Shown here piece by piece: positions 1-6,049 of a stretch of 11,175 nt of DNA. Under the pieces are notes generated by a model, which was not told the origin of the DNA, ran no database searches, and worked only from the letters and a program-made list of their open reading frames with translations. The DNA comes from Candidatus Uhrbacteria bacterium (GTDB lineage Bacteria; Patescibacteriota; Patescibacteriia; UBA9934; UBA9568), in the NCBI GenBank assembly GCA_003497135.1, contig DNKR01000022.1, positions 5,056 to 16,230 of the forward strand. Reading direction: 5' to 3'. The translations under genes and the position numbers were made by a program. Within the stretch, counting starts at the first letter, position 1; the number at the start of each line of letters is the position of its first letter.

Positions 1-1784
1 GCGCCAGTGCCTGTAACAATTTCGTCTTTGCCATCAGCGTCAATATCAGAAACAGAAACATTCACTCCGCCTAAAAACAGAGGAGCGTACGCGTTGAATT
101 CCAAAATCAGTTTCCCGCTAAGATCCAAAACGCGGACAACCGGCGAGTACCCGCGCGAACGCGACGCGACAATTTCCGCTTTTCCGTCATTGTTCAAGTC
201 CCCTGCTGATGCGCGAATTGCGCCACGCTGATCAGTCCCAAATGGAGAAACAGACGCGAATAGCGTTCCGCGCGAATCAAATACTCTGACTTCTGATGAA
301 CCGCCGGATCCCTGCGACACAATTATATCTGCGCGGCCGTCTGAATTCGCATCTGCAACAGAAACAAAAATACCAGAACGATTGGTTTGGTCATATGCAA
401 AGAACTGACTCTCAAGCGTTCCATCAAGCGAGAACACGCGCACATGCGGGCCCCCGCCGGCGCCAGCGCCAGTGATTATCTCCGGAGCGCCGTCCGCATC
501 AACATCGCCTATCGCGACATTCACTCCGCCCAAAAACGCTTCTGCATACGCAAACCAATTCTTGCTTACAGTTCCGGAATAATCCATAACAGCAACGCGC
601 GGAGCAGAACCTGCGGCAGACCCTGCGACAATCACTCCGGCTGATTCCGAATTCATAACTTGAGGCGATACTTGTTGCGACGAAGCAACATCTGTCGCAA
701 ACTGTTTTGCTATTTCAAAAGCGTTTGCGATGTTTAATCTTCCTGATCCCATTTGCGCTCGCAAAACAGAATCGCTCATGTTTAGCGGATCAACAGACAG
801 TTTTAAAATAGAACGAATTGAATCAACGCTTAGGTTTGGATAAACTGAACGAAGCAATGCAGCAGCCCCTGAAACAATCGGGGCAGCGACTGATGTGCCT
901 GACCAATAACCGCCATACGCGTCTTCAAAACGAATATCGCTTGGATTAAACAGCAATGTGCTTACAATATTTGTTCCGGGCGCAGCAATATCAGTGCATG
1001 ATGCGCCGTAATTTGAAAAATTCGCTTTGTCATCGTTTTCATCGCTTGCAGAAACGCCTATGACAGTATCTTCGCCGTTTGCGCCTTTTGAACACGCGGG
1101 ATAAATCGGACTCTTGCTCATATCAACTCCGCCATCCGGATCATTTCCAACAGCCGCAACAACAACAACGCCTGCTTTGTACGCGTATTCCACAGCTTGA
1201 CTCAAATCCTGATTATCAACTGTTCCTGTAAAACTCAAATTAATTACATCAGCTCCATTTGATACAGCGTAACGAATTCCTTTTGCGACTTTGTCGCTTT
1301 GTCCTGTTCCAGCGCTGTCAATAACGCGCACTGGCATAAGTTTCACATCCCAGTTCACGCCAACAACTCCTATTGAGTTACCGCCCTTTGAACCAATTAT
1401 TCCAGCAATTACAGTGCCGTGAATAAGAGCGTCAGTATTGCTTGCGCCTTCTTCGGTTGGAGACGGGTCGTTGTCATCTGAAACAAAATCCCATCCCTGA
1501 AAATCATCAGCGTATCCGTTTTTATCATTGTCAATGTTATCAAACGGAGATTCTTTTTCGTTTTTCCATAAATTGTCTTTTAAGTCAGGGTGATCAAGAT
1601 CAATTCCGCTGTCTAAAACAGCAACAATTACTTCTTTTGATCCGATTGATATATTCCATGCTTCAACAGCTTTAATTTTTTGCAAATGCCAAAGCTCGCT
1701 AAAGTATTCGTCGTTTGGTACGCGAGCGAATACGGCAAATGGGGTAGTTAAAAATATGGCTAAGATTAGACAAAATTTAATCAT
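1..1784 (-). CDS. Secreted subtilisin-like serine protease (peptidase S8) with C-terminal FG-GAP/VCBS-like repeats, partial at the window edge
   Basis: Reading from ATG at 1784, the frame stays open for 594 codons to the window edge, so the C-terminus is missing. Residues 1-20 form a signal peptide (hydrophobic core, ending AVFA), so the enzyme acts outside the membrane. The S8 catalytic domain spans about 24-365: Asp58 in AVLDSGID, His122 in HGTVIAG, oxyanion Asn214 in AVGND and Ser298 in SGTSVAAP, in the canonical D-H-S order, so it should be active. The segment DKNGYADDFQGWDF is typical of this family. No inhibitor_I9-type propeptide fits between the signal peptide and the catalytic domain. 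From about 380 come repeats with acidic calcium-loop motifs (DVDADG, DANSDG, DLNNDG, DIDADG) starting at residues 427, 478, 529 and 580, an exact 51-residue period; such FG-GAP/VCBS repeats usually form a propeller. The start is one base after the stop of the gene at 1786-4599, with a GGAG ribosome site inside that gene's end. Substrate unknown; processing of the co-transcribed surface protein is possible but inferred. Confidence 0.93.
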   Translation of the reverse strand, partial: MIKFCLILAIFLTTPFAVFARVPNDEYFSELWHLQKIKAVEAWNISIGSKEVIVAVLDSGIDLDHPDLKDNLWKNEKESPFDNIDNDKNGYADDFQGWDFVSDDNDPSPTEEGASNTDALIHGTVIAGIIGSKGGNSIGVVGVNWDVKLMPVRVIDSAGTGQSDKVAKGIRYAVSNGADVINLSFTGTVDNQDLSQAVEYAYKAGVVVVAAVGNDPDGGVDMSKSPIYPACSKGANGEDTVIGVSASDENDDKANFSNYGASCTDIAAPGTNIVSTLLFNPSDIRFEDAYGGYWSGTSVAAPIVSGAAALLRSVYPNLSVDSIRSILKLSVDPLNMSDSVLRAQMGSGRLNIANAFEIAKQFATDVASSQQVSPQVMNSESAGVIVAGSAAGSAPRVAVMDYSGTVSKNWFAYAEAFLGGVNVAIGDVDADGAPEIITGAGAGGGPHVRVFSLDGTLESQFFAYDQTNRSGIFVSVADANSDGRADIIVSQGSGGSSEVRVFDSRGTLFASVSPFGTDQRGAIRASAGDLNNDGKAEIVASRSRGYSPVVRVLDLSGKLILEFNAYAPLFLGGVNVSVSDIDADGKDEIVTGTG

Positions 1785-1785
1785 A

Positions 1786-4599
1786 TTAGTTTCTCCATTC
1801 AATGCCTTTAATCGGCAGTCCGGAAATAAATTGGCCGGATAGCGATGAGCCCAAACCAGTGCCATCAGACCAGATAAGATTCTCCGCGATTTGCGTTGAG
1901 TCGGTCTGCAAAGTCGCTCTAACACTGTATCCATCGCCTGCGATTTTGCTTAGAACATCTGCAACAAGCAAATATGTTTTTGAAGGCGCGTACGCTTTGA
2001 GCGTTGTAGTAAAATCAATAGTTATCAGACCATAGTCACCGCTTGCGGTATCAATACCTTGCGGAGTTGAATCAATTGCGTGCGATGACGCGTCATAAAT
2101 TGAAAAATCAATGCTTCCGCTTCCGTTTTCTGCAAGCGGCTGCTGGTTTTCAATTTCGTACAAATCAATTATATCATCATCATCAAGATAATCGCCATTA
2201 ACATCCGCCCATCGTTCAAACAAATCATTATCAGATCCGACTGTGCCAACATCGGTTGATGTGATTTTGAAAGTCAGCCGTTTGATTTCTGGAACGCCCT
2301 CGCCTTTGCTTGAAACTGAAAAACCCAATAGCTCATCGCTTCCGGAAACAAGCACACTGTTCGCCGGCGAAAATACTGGAATGTTTTTTCTAACAGTTAA
2401 TGCTTCTCCTTGAACAATGCTTGCGCTAACATCACTGCCAACATCATCTGTATCAAACACCGCATTTGAACGCGCGCCTCGCAAACGAAACGAACCTGCT
2501 GTTTCAAAAACAACTGCAATCTCGTCACCTGATGTTGCGCCAAACAAAGAACCGCTTATTTCAAGCATAAGGCCGATGTCAGTATTTTTGTCTTTTGGCA
2601 ATGGAATTGACAGTCCGCTGAAATTCGCAGTATCAGAACTGCCGAACCCTGTTGAACTTTCACTGACAACACCTTGCGCGTCTGTGTATTTGATGTAAGC
2701 GCGTTTAATGCTTCGCTTTGACTCTGGCGTAAGAATACGGAATGTCATGCCCTCAACAATAAAATCCTCTTCTTTTGACGGGCGAAAACGCACAGCGTAA
2801 GAAACAGCATCCTGCTGGCCCATATAAACATACCCCTCGCCAGCAGACCCGCCGGTTATGCTTATTGTGCCGTGACTAATAAACGAATGATAAACTTTTG
2901 GCGTTATTCCTCCATTCGGCTCATCGCCTTGCGCGTCAATTTCCGCTCCGTCAGACGCGAAAGCGGAAACATCATCTTCCGCAACTGCAATATCAAACGA
3001 GATTCTATCGGTTCCAAGTTCGTCAGGCGTATTGCCGGATGTCGTGGCTCGCAATACAAGCTCCAATGGCGAGCCCTGAACAATTTTTATATTCAATCCT
3101 GAAAACAAAATCCTGCCGTCTGAAGACGAAATTGTTTTTGTTCCATAAGACAATCCGGTTGCTTTATTAATAAGCGAAACAGATGAGATCAGATTTTCAG
3201 CGCGCAAAAACGATCCATTGTCCGAGTCCTCGCCAGGCAAAAAATCAGCATTCCCCTCACCTTCGTCAACATAAGCAGTGATCGCAAGTTCTTTAATAGT
3301 CGCTTCGTCTATACCATTGGCTTCAAAGCGAAAACACGACGCGTCAAATATTTTTATTTCGTTTTCAAAAATCGTCTGTTTTTCAATCCCTCCACAAGAT
3401 GAAATTTCAAGCTCTCCTGAAACAATCATAATTCCAGACCCGTACATGTCTTTTTTGCCTGTCGCATCCCAGCCGCTTATAACTGATGCGGAAGTATTTA
3501 GAGAAATTCCGTATTGTTCGTCATTCGGCGTATATTCGTCTATGTCAGCAGTGAAAAACAAAATATGCCTGCCTGCCGCAAGCGACTCCGAACCTGTAAA
3601 TGACAGGGTTTGCTTGTCATCGTCCGATTCAGCCGCATTAAGCGCTCCGGTTGAAAGAAAACCGTTTTTCCCAAAAAGCGAAAAACGCAAATTCGTAAGA
3701 TTCGCGCGCTGGTCATCGTCGCTGTTTCCGCCAAAAACAAGCCCGCCAAGATCAGCATCAGAGTCGCGCGAAAAACTTTTGGATTCTATTGTGGCTCGCA
3801 ATTGCGAAACGGTTATTGCCTGCTTTGTCTGCAAAGCAAACGCGCCAAGCACTGCGGATTTTTCGCCGGCAAACGCGCTTGCGGAAGTCGGCAACGCGAT
3901 TATAGAGACCTGTTCGGTTGATTTTGCTGTTCCGTGCAATTCAGACGCATCTGTAAAATACGACTCCTCGTTGATAACAGGCGTGCCGATAATATATTGG
4001 CTAAGCGAGGATGCGTAGGCGGTGAACTTGTCCAGAAACTTATTTTTTTCAAAAGCCGTTCCCTGCAATTCGCGCTTTTGCCCGCCCCATATCACATATT
4101 TTTTTGAGCTGGATTCATCTATGACAACCGACCCTTCAGGATATATTCCGCTTGCAAGATCTTTGCCGAATATATAATCAGAAAAAAAACTGTCAGACAT
4201 ATCATCAACTTTTTTTGCCCAGTCGCCGCCGTACAGATTATACGCGACAGTTTCCGATGGGATCCACCGCAATATTCCACCTGTTTCCACAGCATAAACT
4301 TTTGGAACGCTGGCAAGCTTAACAAGACGGGTACCGGGTCTGTAAGTGATATTTTTACCTAACGGAATTTTTGCAAGATCGCTATTTGTCAGTTTTGTGA
4401 CGCCTGAAAAATCAGAAAACCACGAAAAATATATTTTTTCGTTAGGAAAAATATATCGCTTGCCGTCAGATGAAAGATAATAAACAGAAGACCCTTCGCC
4501 TTTTATAAGAGAGCTGGCGGATTGCGACTCTTTTGCAAATAAAACAAAAGAAAATAAAGCGCATAATGCAAAAAAACCTGCTGTTTTCAGCTTTCGCAT
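1786..4599 (-). CDS. Secreted multidomain surface protein: N-terminal CPR-type KRYxFP module followed by beta-rich repeats
   Basis: This is a 937-residue protein of unknown function. I chose ATG at 4599 because it begins a standard signal peptide (MRKLKTAGFFALCALF..., cleavage near ESQSA at about residue 28) just downstream of a good promoter. The frame is open to ATG 4710, but that start would overlap the transposase gene and precede the -10 box. Residues about 30-215 hold a module with three related motifs: VYYLSSDGKRYIFP, KVYAVETGGILRWIP and KKYVIWGGQKREL. The same module ends the 1682-residue protein at 6050-11098. The rest is acidic, Ser/Gly/Thr-rich and predicted beta-strand-rich, apparently several diverged units of about 130-150 residues (for example ISITGG..., LTVRKNIPVFSP...). 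Two cysteines about 20 residues apart (SSCGG and DASCF) could form a disulfide. DVNGDYLDDDD at about 799-809 resembles a calcium-binding loop. There is no C-terminal membrane anchor or sorting motif. It is the first gene of an operon with the S8 protease. A surface or extracellular role is inferred. Confidence 0.85.
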   Translation of the reverse strand: MRKLKTAGFFALCALFSFVLFAKESQSASSLIKGEGSSVYYLSSDGKRYIFPNEKIYFSWFSDFSGVTKLTNSDLAKIPLGKNITYRPGTRLVKLASVPKVYAVETGGILRWIPSETVAYNLYGGDWAKKVDDMSDSFFSDYIFGKDLASGIYPEGSVVIDESSSKKYVIWGGQKRELQGTAFEKNKFLDKFTAYASSLSQYIIGTPVINEESYFTDASELHGTAKSTEQVSIIALPTSASAFAGEKSAVLGAFALQTKQAITVSQLRATIESKSFSRDSDADLGGLVFGGNSDDDQRANLTNLRFSLFGKNGFLSTGALNAAESDDDKQTLSFTGSESLAAGRHILFFTADIDEYTPNDEQYGISLNTSASVISGWDATGKKDMYGSGIMIVSGELEISSCGGIEKQTIFENEIKIFDASCFRFEANGIDEATIKELAITAYVDEGEGNADFLPGEDSDNGSFLRAENLISSVSLINKATGLSYGTKTISSSDGRILFSGLNIKIVQGSPLELVLRATTSGNTPDELGTDRISFDIAVAEDDVSAFASDGAEIDAQGDEPNGGITPKVYHSFISHGTISITGGSAGEGYVYMGQQDAVSYAVRFRPSKEEDFIVEGMTFRILTPESKRSIKRAYIKYTDAQGVVSESSTGFGSSDTANFSGLSIPLPKDKNTDIGLMLEISGSLFGATSGDEIAVVFETAGSFRLRGARSNAVFDTDDVGSDVSASIVQGEALTVRKNIPVFSPANSVLVSGSDELLGFSVSSKGEGVPEIKRLTFKITSTDVGTVGSDNDLFERWADVNGDYLDDDDIIDLYEIENQQPLAENGSGSIDFSIYDASSHAIDSTPQGIDTASGDYGLITIDFTTTLKAYAPSKTYLLVADVLSKIAGDGYSVRATLQTDSTQIAENLIWSDGTGLGSSLSGQFISGLPIKGIEWRN
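1793..1796 (-). promoter_or_regulatory. Ribosome binding site (GGAG) of the S8 protease gene
   Basis: On the minus strand GGAGAAACTAAT precedes ATG at 1784, placing GGAG 8 nt before the start. It lies within the last codons of the upstream gene, whose TAA stop (1788-1786) is one base before the ATG. This supports the protease start and implies translational coupling. It is the only strong Shine-Dalgarno sequence I see next to a start codon in this window. Confidence 0.75.
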
Positions 4600-4607
4600 A
4601 TGCGGAA

Positions 4608-4637
4608 ATTGTATCATTTTGCTGAAAGAATAGCCAA
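4608..4637 (-). promoter_or_regulatory. Candidate promoter of the 937-residue surface protein operon
   Basis: On the minus strand, a -35-like TTGGCT (4637-4632) and a -10-like TACAAT (4613-4608) are separated by 18 nt. The -10 box ends 8 nt before ATG at 4599 and no Shine-Dalgarno lies between, so transcription would begin at or within a few bases of the start codon. Identified by eye only. Confidence 0.5.
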
Positions 4638-4646
4638 TATTTTTTG

Positions 4647-4674
4647 TTGCGAAAAAACTCTGCAATGATACAAT
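4647..4674 (+). promoter_or_regulatory. Candidate promoter of the RAYT transposase gene
   Basis: A -35-like TTGCGA (4647-4652) and a -10-like TACAAT (4669-4674) have a 16-nt spacer. Only 7 nt (ACACAAT) separate the -10 box from ATG at 4682, which predicts a leaderless mRNA. No Shine-Dalgarno sequence is present. Confidence 0.5.
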
Positions 4675-4681
4675 ACACAAT

Positions 4682-5260
4682 ATGAAAAACGAACGGGATA
4701 GAAAATCCATCAGATTGCGTAATTATGATTATTCCAAGCCGGGGTTTTATTTTGTTACGATTTGTACTTATGGACGCGAGGAATCTTTTGGAAATATTGT
4801 GGACAATAAAATGGTTGTGAATGATATTGGAAGTATTATTGAATCGTGTTGGTTGAAAATTACAGAACATTTTCCGTTCACGAAATTGGACACATATCAA
4901 ATAATGCCAAACCATATGCATGGAATTATTGAAATCATGCCGAATGCTGCTGGGGCCTGTATTGAAGGGGTTCAATATATTGAACCCCTTCAACCAGAAA
5001 TTAAACCACAACAAAACAAATATCAAAAAACCATACCGAAGTCTATATGTTCAATAGTCCGAACATACAAAGGCGCGGTCACTAGAATTGTTCGCAAAAC
5101 AGAATTTGGTATGATTATCTGGCAGAGAAATTACCATGATCATATAATTCGCGACAAATTCGAATTGGAACGAATCCGCAAATATATACGGATGAATCCA
5201 GAGCGTTGGTATGAGGATAGAAATAATCCAAAAAATTTCAAAAGCAAGCAAAAATGCTAG
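4682..5260 (+). CDS. REP-associated tyrosine transposase (RAYT; IS200-like, Y1/HUH family)
   Basis: This 192-residue protein is a single-strand DNA transposase of the Y1_Tnp/HUH type, and it looks complete and intact. The N-terminal strand motif is YSKPGFYFVTICTYGRE (about 17-33). The metal-binding HxH motif is H78-M-H80 in MPNHMHGI. A conserved helix SICSIVRTYKGAVT (121-134) follows, then QRNYHDHIIRD with the probable catalytic Tyr151, and RKYIRMNPERW near the end. Family members nick and join DNA at hairpins, typically REP palindromes, and many are single-copy, domesticated genes. Residues 94-104, in the variable linker between the HxH and Tyr motifs, are encoded by a perfect 32-bp palindrome. 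The gene is opposite in strand to all its neighbours, is divergent from the surface-protein operon, and ends 5 bp from the end of the convergent TPR gene. I see no terminal repeats or target duplication marking the edges of a transposon. A strong stretch at the start (ATGAAAAACGAACGGGATAG) supports ATG 4682. Confidence 0.93.
   Translation: MKNERDRKSIRLRNYDYSKPGFYFVTICTYGREESFGNIVDNKMVVNDIGSIIESCWLKITEHFPFTKLDTYQIMPNHMHGIIEIMPNAAGACIEGVQYIEPLQPEIKPQQNKYQKTIPKSICSIVRTYKGAVTRIVRKTEFGMIIWQRNYHDHIIRDKFELERIRKYIRMNPERWYEDRNNPKNFKSKQKC
4962..4993. repeat. Perfect 32-bp palindrome inside the transposase gene
   Basis: The half-site TTGAAGGGGTTCAATA is followed by its exact reverse complement, with no loop beyond the central TATA. 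It is read in frame as residues I94-Q104 (IEGVQYIEPLQ). It lies in the poorly conserved linker between the HxH and catalytic Tyr segments, where extra sequence is tolerated. It could fold as a DNA or RNA hairpin. A palindromic insertion or a self-recognition hairpin are both possible. Confidence 0.9.
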
Positions 5261-5265
5261 AATTA

Positions 5266-5940
5266 TCAGCGCACACCTATTATTTTTTTCAAATCTTCTA
5301 TTTCGCTTTCAAGATCCGCGTTGTACGGCAAAAGATCGCGGCCTGTTTCGTATGAATTCAAAGCAAGGCCAAGGTCGCCTCTGTCTTTGTAATAATCTCC
5401 TGCAAAAATATAAATCTGCCCGTCCTCTTCAAGCTTTGCCAGCGCTTCTGCTAGTAAGGATTCTATTCTTTGCGCGCTTTCATCTTGTTTGAACGCATGC
5501 AAAAAACTGATCGCTTTCGTGTATCTTTCCAGTTTGTAATCAAGTTCAAGCGCTCTGAAATAATGATCTTCGGCGCTATCAACATCGCCCATTTCAATCA
5601 AAAGATCAGCAAGCTCATCGTGCGCAACAGCGCTGGAATCGTCCGCGAAGAGCACGCTATCGTAAATTTCGCGCGCTGCAAGCAAATCGCCAAGCTCGGA
5701 AAGCGTGCGCGCTAGTTCAAGCGACGGTACAAGATCGCGCAAAGAAGCAGCTCGCGCCTCTAGCTCTGCTTGCGCAACAGGGCTAAGGCCGCGATTAACA
5801 TGCAAAATAAGGCCTGAAAAAGGATCGGATATTTCCGCGCGCTTGAGAAAAGCTCTGTGGGACGAAAAAGCAGTGCCGGCCAAGACAAGCAAGGCGGCGG
5901 CTATTGTCATTAAGCGAATCGGCAAACCGCGTGAATACAT
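5266..5940 (-). CDS. Membrane-anchored tetratricopeptide repeat (TPR) protein
   Basis: This is a 224-residue protein without a recognisable specific family. Residues about 8-26 (IRLMTIAAALLVLAGTAFS) form one hydrophobic segment, either an uncleaved signal anchor or a signal peptide, so the rest is probably extracytoplasmic. From about 72 it is helical with TPR-like units: SLELARTLSELGDLLAAREIYDSVL (about 73-97), AHDELADLLIEMGDVDSAEDHYFRALELD (about 106-134) and IYIFAGDYYKDRGDLGLALNSYETGRDLLP (about 176-205). The alternating G/A/Y/A positions fit TPR helices, which act as protein-interaction scaffolds. It lies 109 bp downstream of the 1682-residue gene on the same strand, with hairpins between them, so co-transcription is uncertain. 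It has no Shine-Dalgarno sequence. ATG 5940 is chosen because it gives a positively charged N-terminus before the hydrophobic stretch; Met11 is a weaker alternative because it lies inside that stretch. Confidence 0.87.
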   Translation of the reverse strand: MYSRGLPIRLMTIAAALLVLAGTAFSSHRAFLKRAEISDPFSGLILHVNRGLSPVAQAELEARAASLRDLVPSLELARTLSELGDLLAAREIYDSVLFADDSSAVAHDELADLLIEMGDVDSAEDHYFRALELDYKLERYTKAISFLHAFKQDESAQRIESLLAEALAKLEEDGQIYIFAGDYYKDRGDLGLALNSYETGRDLLPYNADLESEIEDLKKIIGVR

Positions 5941-5957
5941 AACTAAAAATTAAGATT

Positions 5958-5983
5958 TCGCTAAAATTAGCGATAATTTTTTT
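5958..5983 (+). terminator. Hairpin followed by a T-run, possible weak terminator
   Basis: TCGCTAA (5958-5964) pairs with TTAGCGA (5967-5973), followed on the plus strand by TAATTTTTTT (seven T at 5977-5983). The stem is short and AT-rich. On the plus strand it would stop only read-through transcription antisense to the TPR gene. On the minus strand the same hairpin lies in the leader region of the TPR gene. Confidence 0.3.
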
Positions 5984-5985
5984 GT

Positions 5986-6029
5986 ACCGGGTCGCCAAAT
6001 GTAAAAAAATTAACAATTAGCGACCCGGT
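5986..6029. repeat. REP-like inverted repeat between the large surface gene and the TPR gene
   Basis: ACCGGGTCGC (5986-5995) and GCGACCCGGT (6020-6029) are perfect 10-bp inverted arms around a 24-nt AT-rich loop. The arms are far more GC-rich than the surrounding intergenic DNA. No T-run follows directly on either strand, so it is not a standard terminator. A 9-bp direct repeat AATTAGCGA (5965-5973 and 6015-6023) links it to the neighbouring small hairpin. Given the RAYT gene about 0.7 kb away, a REP/BIME-type element is a reasonable but unproven reading. Confidence 0.6.
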
Positions 6030-6049
6030 CCCTTATTAGCAGTATAATT

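Larger units (their letters stand above)
4608..4674. repeat. 11-bp inverted repeat pairing two divergent -10 boxes
   Basis: ATTGTATCATT at 4608-4618 and AATGATACAAT at 4664-4674 are perfect reverse complements separated by 45 bp. Each contains the -10 hexamer TACAAT of one divergent gene: the surface protein leftward and the transposase rightward. They may simply be two similar core promoters, or they may also be paired binding sites for a common regulator. Confidence 0.6.

Noticed and set aside
3278..4018. Plus-strand open frame of 246 codons
   Set aside because: It is a shadow of the surface-protein gene on the other strand: serine/alanine-rich, with no ribosome site or domain. The minus-strand frame has a signal peptide and a paralogous module.
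4600..4710. Upstream start (ATG 4710) extending the surface protein by 37 residues
   Set aside because: It would overlap the transposase gene by 29 bp and run through the -10 box. Translation from 4599 gives a clean signal peptide, whereas the extension adds a second hydrophobic stretch before it.
4466..5026. Minus-strand open frame of 186 codons opposite the transposase start
   Set aside because: It is antisense to a well-supported transposase gene and to the surface-protein start region, and its product shows no recognisable motif.
5243..5265. Small hairpin AGCAAAAATGCT near the convergent ends of the transposase and TPR genes as a terminator
   Set aside because: The stem is only 4 bp and the following minus-strand T-run is interrupted, so it is too weak to call.
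4640..5265. Full IS200/IS605 element with subterminal hairpins and a tnpB partner
   Set aside because: No tnpB gene, no matching end hairpins and no target duplication were found; the gene stands alone as RAYTs usually do.
5980..6030. GTAG tetranucleotide typical of enterobacterial REP elements beside the hairpin
   Set aside because: No GTAG is present next to either arm, so assignment to a classical enterobacterial REP class is not supported; only a general REP-like description is kept.
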